In this document: piece by piece, positions 1-7,948 of the stretch
Layout of the letters: every line of letters begins with the position of its first letter
How positions within the stretch are numbered: the first letter of the stretch is position 1
Source of the DNA: Oscillatoria salina IIICB1
GTDB lineage: Bacteria; Cyanobacteriota; Cyanobacteriia; Cyanobacteriales; SIO1D9
Direction: 5' to 3'
Assembly: GCF_020144665.1 (NCBI RefSeq)
Contig: NZ_JAAHBQ010000020.1
Span: 50,640 to 85,419 of the forward strand
Length of the DNA stretch: 34,780 nt
Program-made: the position numbers and the translations under genes
Notes under the pieces: model-generated
Seen by the model: only the letters and a program-made list of their open reading frames with translations
The model's database searches: none
Told to the model about the DNA's origin: nothing

Positions 1-2784
1 TACGGTAATTTCTTGACTACTTGCGGTATCTAAAGTAACTGTAAAGACTGCTTCTCCATCTATTTCAGAAACAGTTACATCATTAATATTGAGATTTGCT
101 ACATCATCATCGAGAATAGTTCCAGTACCTAAACCATTAGCTAAATCTGTACCATTTTGGGTAGATAATTGAATAGTAAAAGTTTCTGTTGCTTCGGCTA
201 AAGTATCATCAGTGATATCAATAGTAATTGTAGCTGTATTAGTTCCAGCATCAATTGTAAAACTTCCCGAACCAACAACATAATCATTACCCGCAGTTGC
301 GGTGTCATCACTAGTAGCAAAGCTAAAATTAACAGGTTGAGGAGTACTGCTATCTAAGGAAACAGTAAATACTAATTCACCGTCGGTTTCTGAGACAGTA
401 ACACTATCAATACTAACCTCAAGTGGAGCGCCGGAAAATTCTGAAGTATCGTTAGTATTAAGATTAGTTGCAGTTGCCGTTAGGACGGGTAAACCCACAG
501 GTAAGGTAGCAGTATCAAATTCAAATTCGGCGATTCCATTTGCATCAGTTGTGACATTTTGTGCTAAAATAAATTGTTGTCCTTCACCGGCTCCGAGCGG
601 ATCTTCGGTAGCATTGGCAAATAATTCGATGCGGAAATTGGTATTAGGTAAACTGTTGAGAATGGTGGTAACAATTGTCCCATCTTTAAGAATTAAAACT
701 GGAGCATTCTGAAGGTTATTCGCTCCTGTATCGCTATCATCTGGGTCATTTTCTGTGATGCCATCGCTAGTAAGGTCGATCGCTAAATCACCATTATCAA
801 AAATACTATTAGTGGAAATTTCGTTACCAGTACCACCAAAAACTATCACACCCTTATTAGTATTGTTGGCAATAGTATTTCCTTCGTCAGTTCCTGTACC
901 TCCAATAGTGTTATTGGAACCAAGAATTTGTATCCCATCTCCACCATTACCTAGGGGGTCGCCATTGATATCTGTACCAATTGAATTACCTTGAACGATG
1001 TTGTTGCTTGCAGGAGCTAAAACCTCAAAAATACCCACCCCAGAACCAGTATTACCGGAGAGAATGTTTTCGGCTCCGTCTGCGGTACCACCTACGGTGT
1101 TATTGCTAGCACTGACGATAACTATTCCAGCACCATCATTAGCGATCGCTGTTGTACCATTAAGATCTGTACCGATTAAGTTACCTTGAATGGTGTTGTT
1201 AGCAGCAGTTCCGTTGTTACTACCAAGAATTACTAATCCGTCTAAATTTCCGCTTAAACCATTACCCGAAATGAGGTTGCCTTCGCCTGGATTAACTCCT
1301 CCAATTAAATTACCATCGGTACTGCCAGTGGAACTGTCCTCAAATCTACCAATATATATTCCTTCTCGCTGATTACCAAGTCCAACTGTACCTGTTATGT
1401 CAGTACCGATATAGTTACCTTGGACAATATTATCATCAGCGTTGCCATCGCGATAAACAATCGATAAACCTGTTAATTGATTACCGGAAATCAGATTACG
1501 TGCGGCATCGATATCACCACCAATGGTATTGTTAGAAGCGTTTTCCAGACGAATACCATCTCCTAAATTACCGATATCGCTGGTACCGTTAAGGTCGGTA
1601 CCAATATAGTTTCCTTGGATAATGTTACCAGTTGCACTTCCTGCACTAGCCGAGATAAAAATACCAGCGACTTCGTTTCCAGAGATAATGTTGCGATCGC
1701 CAGGATCTGTCCCACCAATTGTGTTATTATTCCCCTCAAAGATAAAGACACCACTGTTTCCGTTTCCTTGTGTTGTCTGTCCATCTACGTCTACACCGAG
1801 GTAGTTACCGCGAATAACATTCCCATCTCCTTGAATTTCAATCGCGCTACCGCTAAATGTGCGCGTGGGGGGAGAACCATTAGCGTCGTTAAAGTTAATA
1901 ATTGCTAATCCCTGGACAGTGCTATTATCGGCTTGAATTAACAAAGCGTTGGGAGCTTTATCATCTACATCGTTGGGTATTTGACTACCGTCGAGGACAA
2001 TTTGGATATTAGCATCGTTCCCGACTGCTAAAGTATTTTCACTTGACCCAGGTTGAGTGTAACCGTCGATGGTAACAGTTTCAATAATATCGTCTAATGC
2101 TGTTTGTAGCTGAATTACATGAGGACCTGTCCCAGGAATATTAAACTCGATTGTATCTGCTACACCGTTAGCATTAGCATCAGCGATCGCTTGTCTGAGT
2201 GAACCTGCACCTGTATCGTTGGTGTTAGTCACTATAAATGTCGCTAAAACACCTGCATACGCTTCGGTTGTAGCTGAGTCAAATGCTAGGGGTGCGGTAA
2301 TTTTACCTGTCGTTACTGCTAAATTCCAGTTACCACCAAAAGCAGCGTTACCTGTAACATCGACAGAAGCAGCAATTTTGGCTTTGGTTAGTTCTTGAAC
2401 TCGCCAAAGTAATCTATCTGACAACTTGGCTACGTTACAACCATAAAGCAAAATCTCGCCCTGTTCAACTAAGGCTTCGCCCCATTTTTTGATTTGAGAG
2501 GTATATTTTTCGATTGTGTCTAGGGTAAGCTTTTGATTGCCTAAATACAAGCAACCTGGGGAACCGTGAGAGACAATGTGAATGCTGCTAATGTCTCGAT
2601 AATTTGCCAGTGTTTTTGCTATTTGTGCTACCCCGTCTCTATCTTTATCTAGAAGAATGATTTCTGTATTTGGGATTACACCAGCAACCAAATTTTGATA
2701 GTCTTCTACTGCTTGGTCGATGAATACAACTTGGTTTACATGGCTTTTTGCTGACAGAATAATATTTTTTAACGATCCTGGCAT
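1..2784 (-). CDS. DUF4347 / beta-helix / Calx-beta giant exoprotein (5' part, truncated by window edge)
   Basis: The minus-strand frame is open from ATG at 2784 to base 1 without a stop, giving at least 928 residues; the C-terminus lies outside the window. Residues about 1-175 are a DUF4347 domain (motifs VFIDQAVEDYQNLVAG, HIVSHGSPG, LLYGCNV). Residues about 190-690 carry repeated right-handed beta-helix turns of the type QGNYIGTDLNGT and NTIGGT, as in secreted parallel beta-helix proteins. After an Ig-like linker, from about residue 785 there are Calx-beta units (SETDGELVFTVSLD, then a second unit), a fold often found in calcium-binding adhesins. There is no N-terminal signal peptide; large cyanobacterial proteins of this kind are often type I secretion substrates with a C-terminal signal, which cannot be seen here. 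An AAGGGA stretch lies about 11 nt before the ATG. The likely role is a surface or extracellular matrix protein; no enzymatic function is visible. Confidence 0.85.
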   Translation of the reverse strand, partial: MPGSLKNIILSAKSHVNQVVFIDQAVEDYQNLVAGVIPNTEIILLDKDRDGVAQIAKTLANYRDISSIHIVSHGSPGCLYLGNQKLTLDTIEKYTSQIKKWGEALVEQGEILLYGCNVAKLSDRLLWRVQELTKAKIAASVDVTGNAAFGGNWNLAVTTGKITAPLAFDSATTEAYAGVLATFIVTNTNDTGAGSLRQAIADANANGVADTIEFNIPGTGPHVIQLQTALDDIIETVTIDGYTQPGSSENTLAVGNDANIQIVLDGSQIPNDVDDKAPNALLIQADNSTVQGLAIINFNDANGSPPTRTFSGSAIEIQGDGNVIRGNYLGVDVDGQTTQGNGNSGVFIFEGNNNTIGGTDPGDRNIISGNEVAGIFISASAGSATGNIIQGNYIGTDLNGTSDIGNLGDGIRLENASNNTIGGDIDAARNLISGNQLTGLSIVYRDGNADDNIVQGNYIGTDITGTVGLGNQREGIYIGRFEDSSTGSTDGNLIGGVNPGEGNLISGNGLSGNLDGLVILGSNNGTAANNTIQGNLIGTDLNGTTAIANDGAGIVIVSASNNTVGGTADGAENILSGNTGSGVGIFEVLAPASNNIVQGNSIGTDINGDPLGNGGDGIQILGSNNTIGGTGTDEGNTIANNTNKGVIVFGGTGNEISTNSIFDNGDLAIDLTSDGITENDPDDSDTGANNLQNAPVLILKDGTIVTTILNSLPNTNFRIELFANATEDPLGAGEGQQFILAQNVTTDANGIAEFEFDTATLPVGLPVLTATATNLNTNDTSEFSGAPLEVSIDSVTVSETDGELVFTVSLDSSTPQPVNFSFATSDDTATAGNDYVVGSGSFTIDAGTNTATITIDITDDTLAEATETFTIQLSTQNGTDLANGLGTGTILDDDVANLNINDVTVSEIDGEAVFTVTLDTASSQEITV

Positions 2785-3259
2785 AATTCGCTTTTCCCTT
2801 TGGTAGACACGGAATTTACACGCCCGTCGTTGAATTTCGGACGATGAAGATTAACTGAATTTTTCAAACCTAAATTAAGTTAACACACTTTTTCCTTATT
2901 TATCTTTATAGAAAAAATTTTTTACATTTTTGCTGATGGTTTATTAACTTAAAATTATTGAGCTTTGAATTGTACTCTACCTTCCGCAATAAATTTCCGA
3001 TAAGTTCGCCATTTTCCTCTCGTAAATAAATAATATTTAACTTAACTAAAACTTTTAATAGGGAGATTCACAAAACAATTCTTCACAAGATGTGAAACTG
3101 AGCAGCCAAATGAAATTTTTCTGCTCAACTTAGCTAAGACCAATGTCTATGAAGTAGCAGTTAATATAGGTCTACGAGATAATCCCATCTACTTAAAGAG
3201 ACGTAGGCTTAGACCGTCATTAGACATCATATATTCGCTCAACCACTTCCGAGCTCATT
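2785..3259. other. Intergenic region, AT-rich, with two small inverted repeats
   Basis: No credible gene was seen in these 475 bases between the start of the DUF4347 gene and the end of the polysaccharide operon. A 15-bp palindrome (TTCACA-AGA-TGTGAA, 3082-3096) could be an operator or a short hairpin. A larger imperfect inverted repeat (GGTCTACG at 3169-3176 against CGTAGGCTTAGACC at 3202-3215) lies just downstream of the methyltransferase stop and might help end operon transcription, but it has no following T-run. The promoter of the DUF4347 gene must lie here, but no convincing -35/-10 pair was found. Confidence 0.5.
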
Positions 3260-4450
3260 TTACCTCGCGGTTTCCTCAACTGTCCAGTGATGGGGAGGAC
3301 AAATAATCCCTTTTTCTTCTTTGGCTGCACGAATTGACAACGGATAAACCTGCCAGTGATAATCGTAGGTAGAAGCCCAATTTTGCTCGTAAGCCCCCAC
3401 ATCTATATAATATTGTCCGGCATTTAAGTCAAGTCTCTCAAGATAGAGTTTAATTCGTCCTTTTCTGGCAATTTGCAGCGATAACTCTGTTGCTGATGTG
3501 TGAGTATCGTAGCAAACTAAACCATCTACACGACTAATTTTTACCCCAAAAATTGGGTTATTAATCTCTTCGTTAGCCCGGTATTCAAGAATTATTGCTA
3601 AAAAAGTTCCACAATCGATTGCTGTTACTAACTCTCCAGCTAGATTCAATAAATTAACTTCAATTATTTCTAATTTTAAGGAACCAAAACGATTTTTCCC
3701 AATGCTTAACTCGCTTATCTCTGTAGTGGTGACAGCCGGATTTTGTTCTTTGATTTGCTGTTGAGTATCTTTGTCTATTTGAGGAATTTTACTCAGATAA
3801 ATTTGCGGATGAACTATTGACAATTGAGCCAAACTAGTATCTTTAATTTCCGCAGCTAAGCGAGGATACTGGGAGAGAGAATTTCCTGGCAAAAAAACTA
3901 GCAGATTTTGTGCGTACCAAGGTTCAATTCGCGGATTATCCCAAATCTTTCTGCGCAAACAATCTATTACTTGAAAACCACGCTGTTGAAACAATTTTAA
4001 CCAATAATCTGCCCATTGTTCGTTAAGATGTTCCGTTCCTCCTTGATAAGGTATAGCCGCAGAGAAAACAATAATTTCTCCTAGTTTAGTCAGAGAATCT
4101 ATGAAAATTTCCGCGTCTGATTCGGGGAGATGTTCGGCTACTTCTAAAGACAAGACCAAATCGAAGGTTTTGTCAAGATGTAAAGGCTGTTTTAAATCTT
4201 TAGCTAAGAATTTTTCTGGAGAGATTTGTAACATTTCTGGTTTGAGATAATCTCCATCGATTCCTAAATATTCAGTAATCCCATTTTCGGCAAAAACCGA
4301 TAACCAAGTTCCATCACCGCAGCCAACATCGACAACAGTTTGCGGTTGAATTAAATCTAAAAGTAAAGGAACAATTTCTCTGGCTGATTGAAGAGAACCT
4401 GCTTGTAATTCTGTAAAAAATTCTTGGTTATAAGGAGTTGGGGATGACAT
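3260..4450 (-). CDS. SAM-dependent methyltransferase fused to a Wzt C-terminal-type glycan-binding domain
   Basis: 396 residues. The N-terminal half is a class I methyltransferase: motif I is VVDVGCGDG (residues 39-47), the acidic end of strand 2 is GIDGD, and LSLEVAEHLPE (about 100-110) is typical of family 11/23 methyltransferases. Residues about 248-390 match, almost module for module, the C-terminal domain of the Wzt encoded two genes upstream: NRFGS, NPIFGVKI, LERLDLNAGQYYIDVG, YDYHWQVYPL, and a final PPxHW. In Wzt this beta-sandwich recognises the end of the glycan to be exported. The gene is last in the operon, starting 2 nt after the glycoside hydrolase stop. Inference: it methylates the non-reducing end or residues of the exported glycan, with its own binding module docking on the substrate. 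The methyl acceptor (O or C) is not readable from sequence. Confidence 0.9.
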   Translation of the reverse strand: MSSPTPYNQEFFTELQAGSLQSAREIVPLLLDLIQPQTVVDVGCGDGTWLSVFAENGITEYLGIDGDYLKPEMLQISPEKFLAKDLKQPLHLDKTFDLVLSLEVAEHLPESDAEIFIDSLTKLGEIIVFSAAIPYQGGTEHLNEQWADYWLKLFQQRGFQVIDCLRRKIWDNPRIEPWYAQNLLVFLPGNSLSQYPRLAAEIKDTSLAQLSIVHPQIYLSKIPQIDKDTQQQIKEQNPAVTTTEISELSIGKNRFGSLKLEIIEVNLLNLAGELVTAIDCGTFLAIILEYRANEEINNPIFGVKISRVDGLVCYDTHTSATELSLQIARKGRIKLYLERLDLNAGQYYIDVGAYEQNWASTYDYHWQVYPLSIRAAKEEKGIICPPHHWTVEETAR

Positions 4451-4452
4451 AA

Positions 4453-5880
4453 TTAATTGGCACCTATTTTAACTAAAATTGCTGCTTGACTGGGAACAGT
4501 CAAATTAACTTGACCTTGAGTAATATTTGTGCTATTAACTATTTCGTCTCGGTGTTGTTGACTAAATTCCCAAATTGTGCCAATTCCCTCGGTGAAAAAG
4601 TCAGAAAAATCGGCATTAATAGGATAAGATTCTTGACTACTATTAATCACAAGGAGATAAATATCGCTGTTATTATCTTGAGTTGCAATCGCTATTAAAT
4701 CGCTGTTGCTAGTGGAAGTTACCCAGGTTTTTTTCCCTCCTTGTAAGCCGCGTATTCCCATTCGTAAAGCATAATAACCGAGACTGCGTTTTCCCTCGGC
4801 GGAAATGAGTCCGCGATATATTCCTGACTGTCCCCAATCGTAGAGGGAAAAAACATGACTACCGTAAATATAATTATCGCCCGGAAGAGAACCACGCAGC
4901 AAATTTTTTATTAAATTAAGCGCGAAATCTAGATTTTCGTAATCAGTTTGATAAGTTCCCCATTCACCTAACCAAATTGGCGAGTTAGCATGAATAGTGG
5001 AATTCATCCAAGTATGTACTTGCTGAGTATAAACAGAAATATCGGCTTGGTAATCATGAATATTAATACTGTCGAAATAAGTCGGGATTTGCTGTAAAGC
5101 GTCGAGTACCCAAGTGCTATTTTCTATGGTGACAGGGGCGTGGATGTGATAGTTTCTGTTAGGTAAATAATTTTTGTAGACAAAATCAAGAGCATCTTTG
5201 GCTACTTTTACCAATTCAAAATAATCAGCTTGGTTTCCTCCCCAACCTTGAGGACGATTATCAGGTTCGTTATGAATTTCAAACTCGTCAACTTGATAAT
5301 CATTGCGGACATTTAACCAATAAACTGTGGCAAAAATATGTTCCCACCATTCATTCCAATCTGCTTCATTTCGGGGTGGATTGAGTTGTAATGCCCAGGA
5401 GGGATTCCAAGCGTCATCGGTGTTGCGTAGAGTTACAACTGGGCGAATATTTGCTTGTTTTAACTGACTAAAAATTGTTCTGGCGTTACCTTGCCAAGTG
5501 TCATTTCCTGACCACCAATAGTCGCTGTTATTTGGTGGTTCGGTCATAATTTTGTCCCACCAATCCCAGTTGATAATGTTAGGATTAGCTTTAATTTCGC
5601 TAATTGTTGGTTGTCCGTAGATACCGTCATCGTCTTCTGCTTCCCAACGGGACATTCCGCCATAAATCCGATAAGTATTGATGCCTAAATCTTGTAAATC
5701 TTTGATGTCAAAGTTGACGTTACCTTCGACAGCGCCAATGTAGCGGGTACTAACGCCCATTGGTTGCTTAGAAATTGCAATAGTTACTAGGTTTTGGGCG
5801 TTGACATGAAGAAATGAGTTGAGAAGTATGTAGGTTAAAATACCTGTTAAAAAAAGTAGCAATAACTTTTTGAAGTACAT
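4453..5880 (-). CDS. Secreted clan GH-A glycoside hydrolase (GH39/PslG-like) of the polysaccharide operon
   Basis: 475 residues. The N-terminus has two Lys, a hydrophobic core (LLLLFLTGILTYILL) and a polar end near residue 29 (VNAQN), so it is a signal peptide or an uncleaved membrane anchor. The body is a TIM-barrel glycosidase of clan GH-A: EIHNEPD gives the acid/base Glu205 with the typical Asn-Glu-Pro, and WLGEWGTY gives the probable nucleophile Glu306. A C-terminal beta-domain (about 390-475) follows. The gene starts 12 nt after the wzt stop and ends 2 nt before the methyltransferase. Exported GH-A enzymes in exopolysaccharide operons (PslG is the known example) trim or clear polymer in the periplasm. 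Inference: this one acts on the glycan made by the same operon. The exact GH family is uncertain. Confidence 0.85.
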   Translation of the reverse strand: MYFKKLLLLFLTGILTYILLNSFLHVNAQNLVTIAISKQPMGVSTRYIGAVEGNVNFDIKDLQDLGINTYRIYGGMSRWEAEDDDGIYGQPTISEIKANPNIINWDWWDKIMTEPPNNSDYWWSGNDTWQGNARTIFSQLKQANIRPVVTLRNTDDAWNPSWALQLNPPRNEADWNEWWEHIFATVYWLNVRNDYQVDEFEIHNEPDNRPQGWGGNQADYFELVKVAKDALDFVYKNYLPNRNYHIHAPVTIENSTWVLDALQQIPTYFDSINIHDYQADISVYTQQVHTWMNSTIHANSPIWLGEWGTYQTDYENLDFALNLIKNLLRGSLPGDNYIYGSHVFSLYDWGQSGIYRGLISAEGKRSLGYYALRMGIRGLQGGKKTWVTSTSNSDLIAIATQDNNSDIYLLVINSSQESYPINADFSDFFTEGIGTIWEFSQQHRDEIVNSTNITQGQVNLTVPSQAAILVKIGAN

Positions 5881-5892
5881 TTGAGTTGAGAT

Positions 5893-7131
5893 TTAGCGTT
5901 GGACTAATGAGGGAGAAAATTCCCAATGTTGGGGTGGGTTGAGAAAGCCTTTTTTGCTGATGCTAGAGTTAATTAAGAGGGGATAAACGCGCCAATGATA
6001 GTCATAAGCGTAAGCCCATTTTTGTTCGTAAATTCCAACGTCAATAAAGTATTTGCCACCATTTAAGTCTAAGCGTTCGAGGTGGAGTTGAATCTGTCCG
6101 TTGGTAGAAATTTCTGGTAAAGTTAAATTCATGGCTTCGGTGTTGGTATCGAGACAGGTTTGTCCGTCTTCGCTATTAATGGTTACGCCAAAAATAGGTG
6201 CAGAAATGGTTTGGTTGGGTTGATATTCGATGGAGATTGTGAGAGATTCGCCGCTTTTTATTTCAGGTTGTGGTAAAATACGGACATCGATGATTTCAAT
6301 TTCTTGGGAACCGAAACGATTTTCATTGACTCGCAATTCTACGCCGGATTTGGTAAACTGAGGTGGTTTGGGGGGAGTGAGTTTTTGGGTTTGGGAAATC
6401 ATTTCGCTTTTGTATTGTCCGGTAACTATTTCTGGTTCCCCATAAGCGACGATTTTACCTTGTTTGAGCCAAAGGGCGCGATCGCATAACTCCTCGATTT
6501 GTTCGGGACTGTGAGATATTAAGACTATGGCGCATCCTTGGGCTTTTAATTGGGAAATTCTCTCTAAACATTTGGCTTGAAACGCTAAGTCCCCCACGGA
6601 AAGAAATTCATCGACTAACATTATTTGGGGATTTGTATACACGGCTACAGAAAATGCTAACCGCATCTGCATTCCTGTACTATAAGTGCGGACGGGATTA
6701 TCGATAAAATCGTTTAACTCGGCAAATTCGACAATATCTGCAAAACGTCTGGTGACTTGCTGACGAGTTAAACCTGCAACGACACCTGTGACAAAGACAT
6801 TTTCTCTTCCGGTTAAGTCAGGAGAGAAACCCGCACCTAAATCCAGTAATGCTCCGATTCTACCATTAACTTTCACTCTTCCCGCATCAGGACGAGTAAC
6901 GCCGCCGATAAGTTGTAGTAAAGTTGACTTACCTGCACCATTATGACCGATAATTCCCAACATTTCCCCAGGAGACACGGTAAAACTGATATCTTGCAAC
7001 GCCCAAAAACGTTCCACTGCTTGCATTCGTCTTAACCCAGACAGCGCTGCTTCCATAATTGTACGCGGTCGGTCGGCATGATAGCGAGTGTAGCGTTTGC
7101 CCAGTTTGCGGACAATAATAGCATCTTTCAT
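5893..7131 (-). CDS. wzt: ABC transporter ATPase Wzt with C-terminal glycan-binding domain
   Basis: ATG at 7131 (MKDAIIVRKL, 412 residues) is chosen because AGGAG precedes it and it overlaps the wzm stop as ATGA; the open frame further upstream is just wzm read out of frame. ATPase features are Walker A GHNGAGKST (62-70), an extended Q-loop region, signature YSTGMQMRL (150-158), Walker B IMLVDE (170-175) and the switch His207. After a linker, residues about 265-405 form the Wzt-type C-terminal domain (NRFGS, SAPIFGVTI, LERLDLNGGKYFIDVG, YDYHWRVYPL). With Wzm it forms the inner-membrane exporter of lipid-linked polysaccharide, such as O-antigen or a capsule-like glycan. The C-terminal domain is known in O9a-type systems to recognise the chain terminus. 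It shares this domain with the methyltransferase at 3260-4450. Confidence 0.95.
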   Translation of the reverse strand: MKDAIIVRKLGKRYTRYHADRPRTIMEAALSGLRRMQAVERFWALQDISFTVSPGEMLGIIGHNGAGKSTLLQLIGGVTRPDAGRVKVNGRIGALLDLGAGFSPDLTGRENVFVTGVVAGLTRQQVTRRFADIVEFAELNDFIDNPVRTYSTGMQMRLAFSVAVYTNPQIMLVDEFLSVGDLAFQAKCLERISQLKAQGCAIVLISHSPEQIEELCDRALWLKQGKIVAYGEPEIVTGQYKSEMISQTQKLTPPKPPQFTKSGVELRVNENRFGSQEIEIIDVRILPQPEIKSGESLTISIEYQPNQTISAPIFGVTINSEDGQTCLDTNTEAMNLTLPEISTNGQIQLHLERLDLNGGKYFIDVGIYEQKWAYAYDYHWRVYPLLINSSISKKGFLNPPQHWEFSPSLVQR

Positions 7132-7916
7132 AACTCCTCTACAAAGCGATCGCTCTGGACGCGAAAAATATACAGTCCCACAGGTAAAAATATTACTGTG
7201 GCTATTCCTATAATTAGCAAAGCTTGCCAATCTGGTGCAGTGCCGTAAATTAAAATATTACGATAAGCGGTGATGAGATGTACCATCGGATTAAGGTTAT
7301 ATAAAGGTAAATATTTGGCGGGTACGTTGTCAATTTGATAGAAAATTGGCGTGAGATAAAAAAATAGTTGTAACAATACGCCTAGGGTATGTTGGGTATC
7401 GCGAAAAGTTACATTAATGGCTGCTAAGATATAGGCCAAACTGACGGTGAGTAAAAATTGAATTGTTTGCAAGATGGGCAGGAAAAATACTATTAGTTTT
7501 AACTCGACATTATCGATGAGGAGAAAGACGATTAAAACTGGGAGGGCGAGAAGAAAGTGAATTAAACCTGTGGTGGTAATTACTATTGGTAAAATTCCTT
7601 TGGGAAAACCGGGTTGGCGAATTAAGGGACGATTGGCGATAATTGCCCCAGTTGCTTGAAATAAGGAATTTTGGAACCACGTCCAAACTAATAAACCTGT
7701 AAAAACATAAGATGAGTATTGGGGGATGTCTATGGCGAGGACTAATTTAAAAATAAAGACGAAAACTGCTAGTTGGAGGAGGGGGTTAATTAATGTCCAA
7801 GCGATTCCTAAAAGCGAACGTTTGTAGAGTAGTTTTATGTCTCGACTTACTAATTCTCTGAGTAAGTCGTAAAGGTAGGTTAGTCGCCATTTGGGTGAGG
7901 TTTGGGGTGATTTCAT
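7128..7916 (-). CDS. wzm: ABC-2 type polysaccharide exporter permease Wzm
   Basis: The real start is ATG at 7916 (MKSPQTSPKW, 262 residues). The frame extends to 8438, but that part overlaps the upstream glycosyltransferase in another frame and gives low-complexity Arg/Leu-rich sequence. The protein has an amphipathic N-terminus with the family motif YDLLRELVSRDIKLLYKRSLLGIAWTLINPLLQ region (residues about 15-47), then about six hydrophobic helices. The reentrant part QLFFYLTPIFY is typical of ABC-2 permeases. It pairs with Wzt through an ATGA stop/start overlap, which implies translational coupling and equal stoichiometry. It moves undecaprenyl- or other lipid-linked glycan across the inner membrane. 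The RBS before 7916 is weak. The 32 nt between the upstream stop and this start contain the short interspersed cyanobacterial word CGCAAAGACGCAAAGG on the complementary strand. Confidence 0.94.
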   Translation of the reverse strand: MKSPQTSPKWRLTYLYDLLRELVSRDIKLLYKRSLLGIAWTLINPLLQLAVFVFIFKLVLAIDIPQYSSYVFTGLLVWTWFQNSLFQATGAIIANRPLIRQPGFPKGILPIVITTTGLIHFLLALPVLIVFLLIDNVELKLIVFFLPILQTIQFLLTVSLAYILAAINVTFRDTQHTLGVLLQLFFYLTPIFYQIDNVPAKYLPLYNLNPMVHLITAYRNILIYGTAPDWQALLIIGIATVIFLPVGLYIFRVQSDRFVEEL

Positions 7917-7948
7917 TGGGTAATTTTGCACGCAAAGACGCAAAGGCG

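Noticed and set aside
755-1908. Chain of plus-strand short ORFs rich in Pro/Leu/Val
   Set aside because: They mirror the repetitive beta-helix coding sequence of the minus-strand giant gene.
7132-7230. N-terminal extension of Wzt
   Set aside because: It lies in the wzm 3' end in another frame; the ATGA overlap with AGGAG marks the true start.
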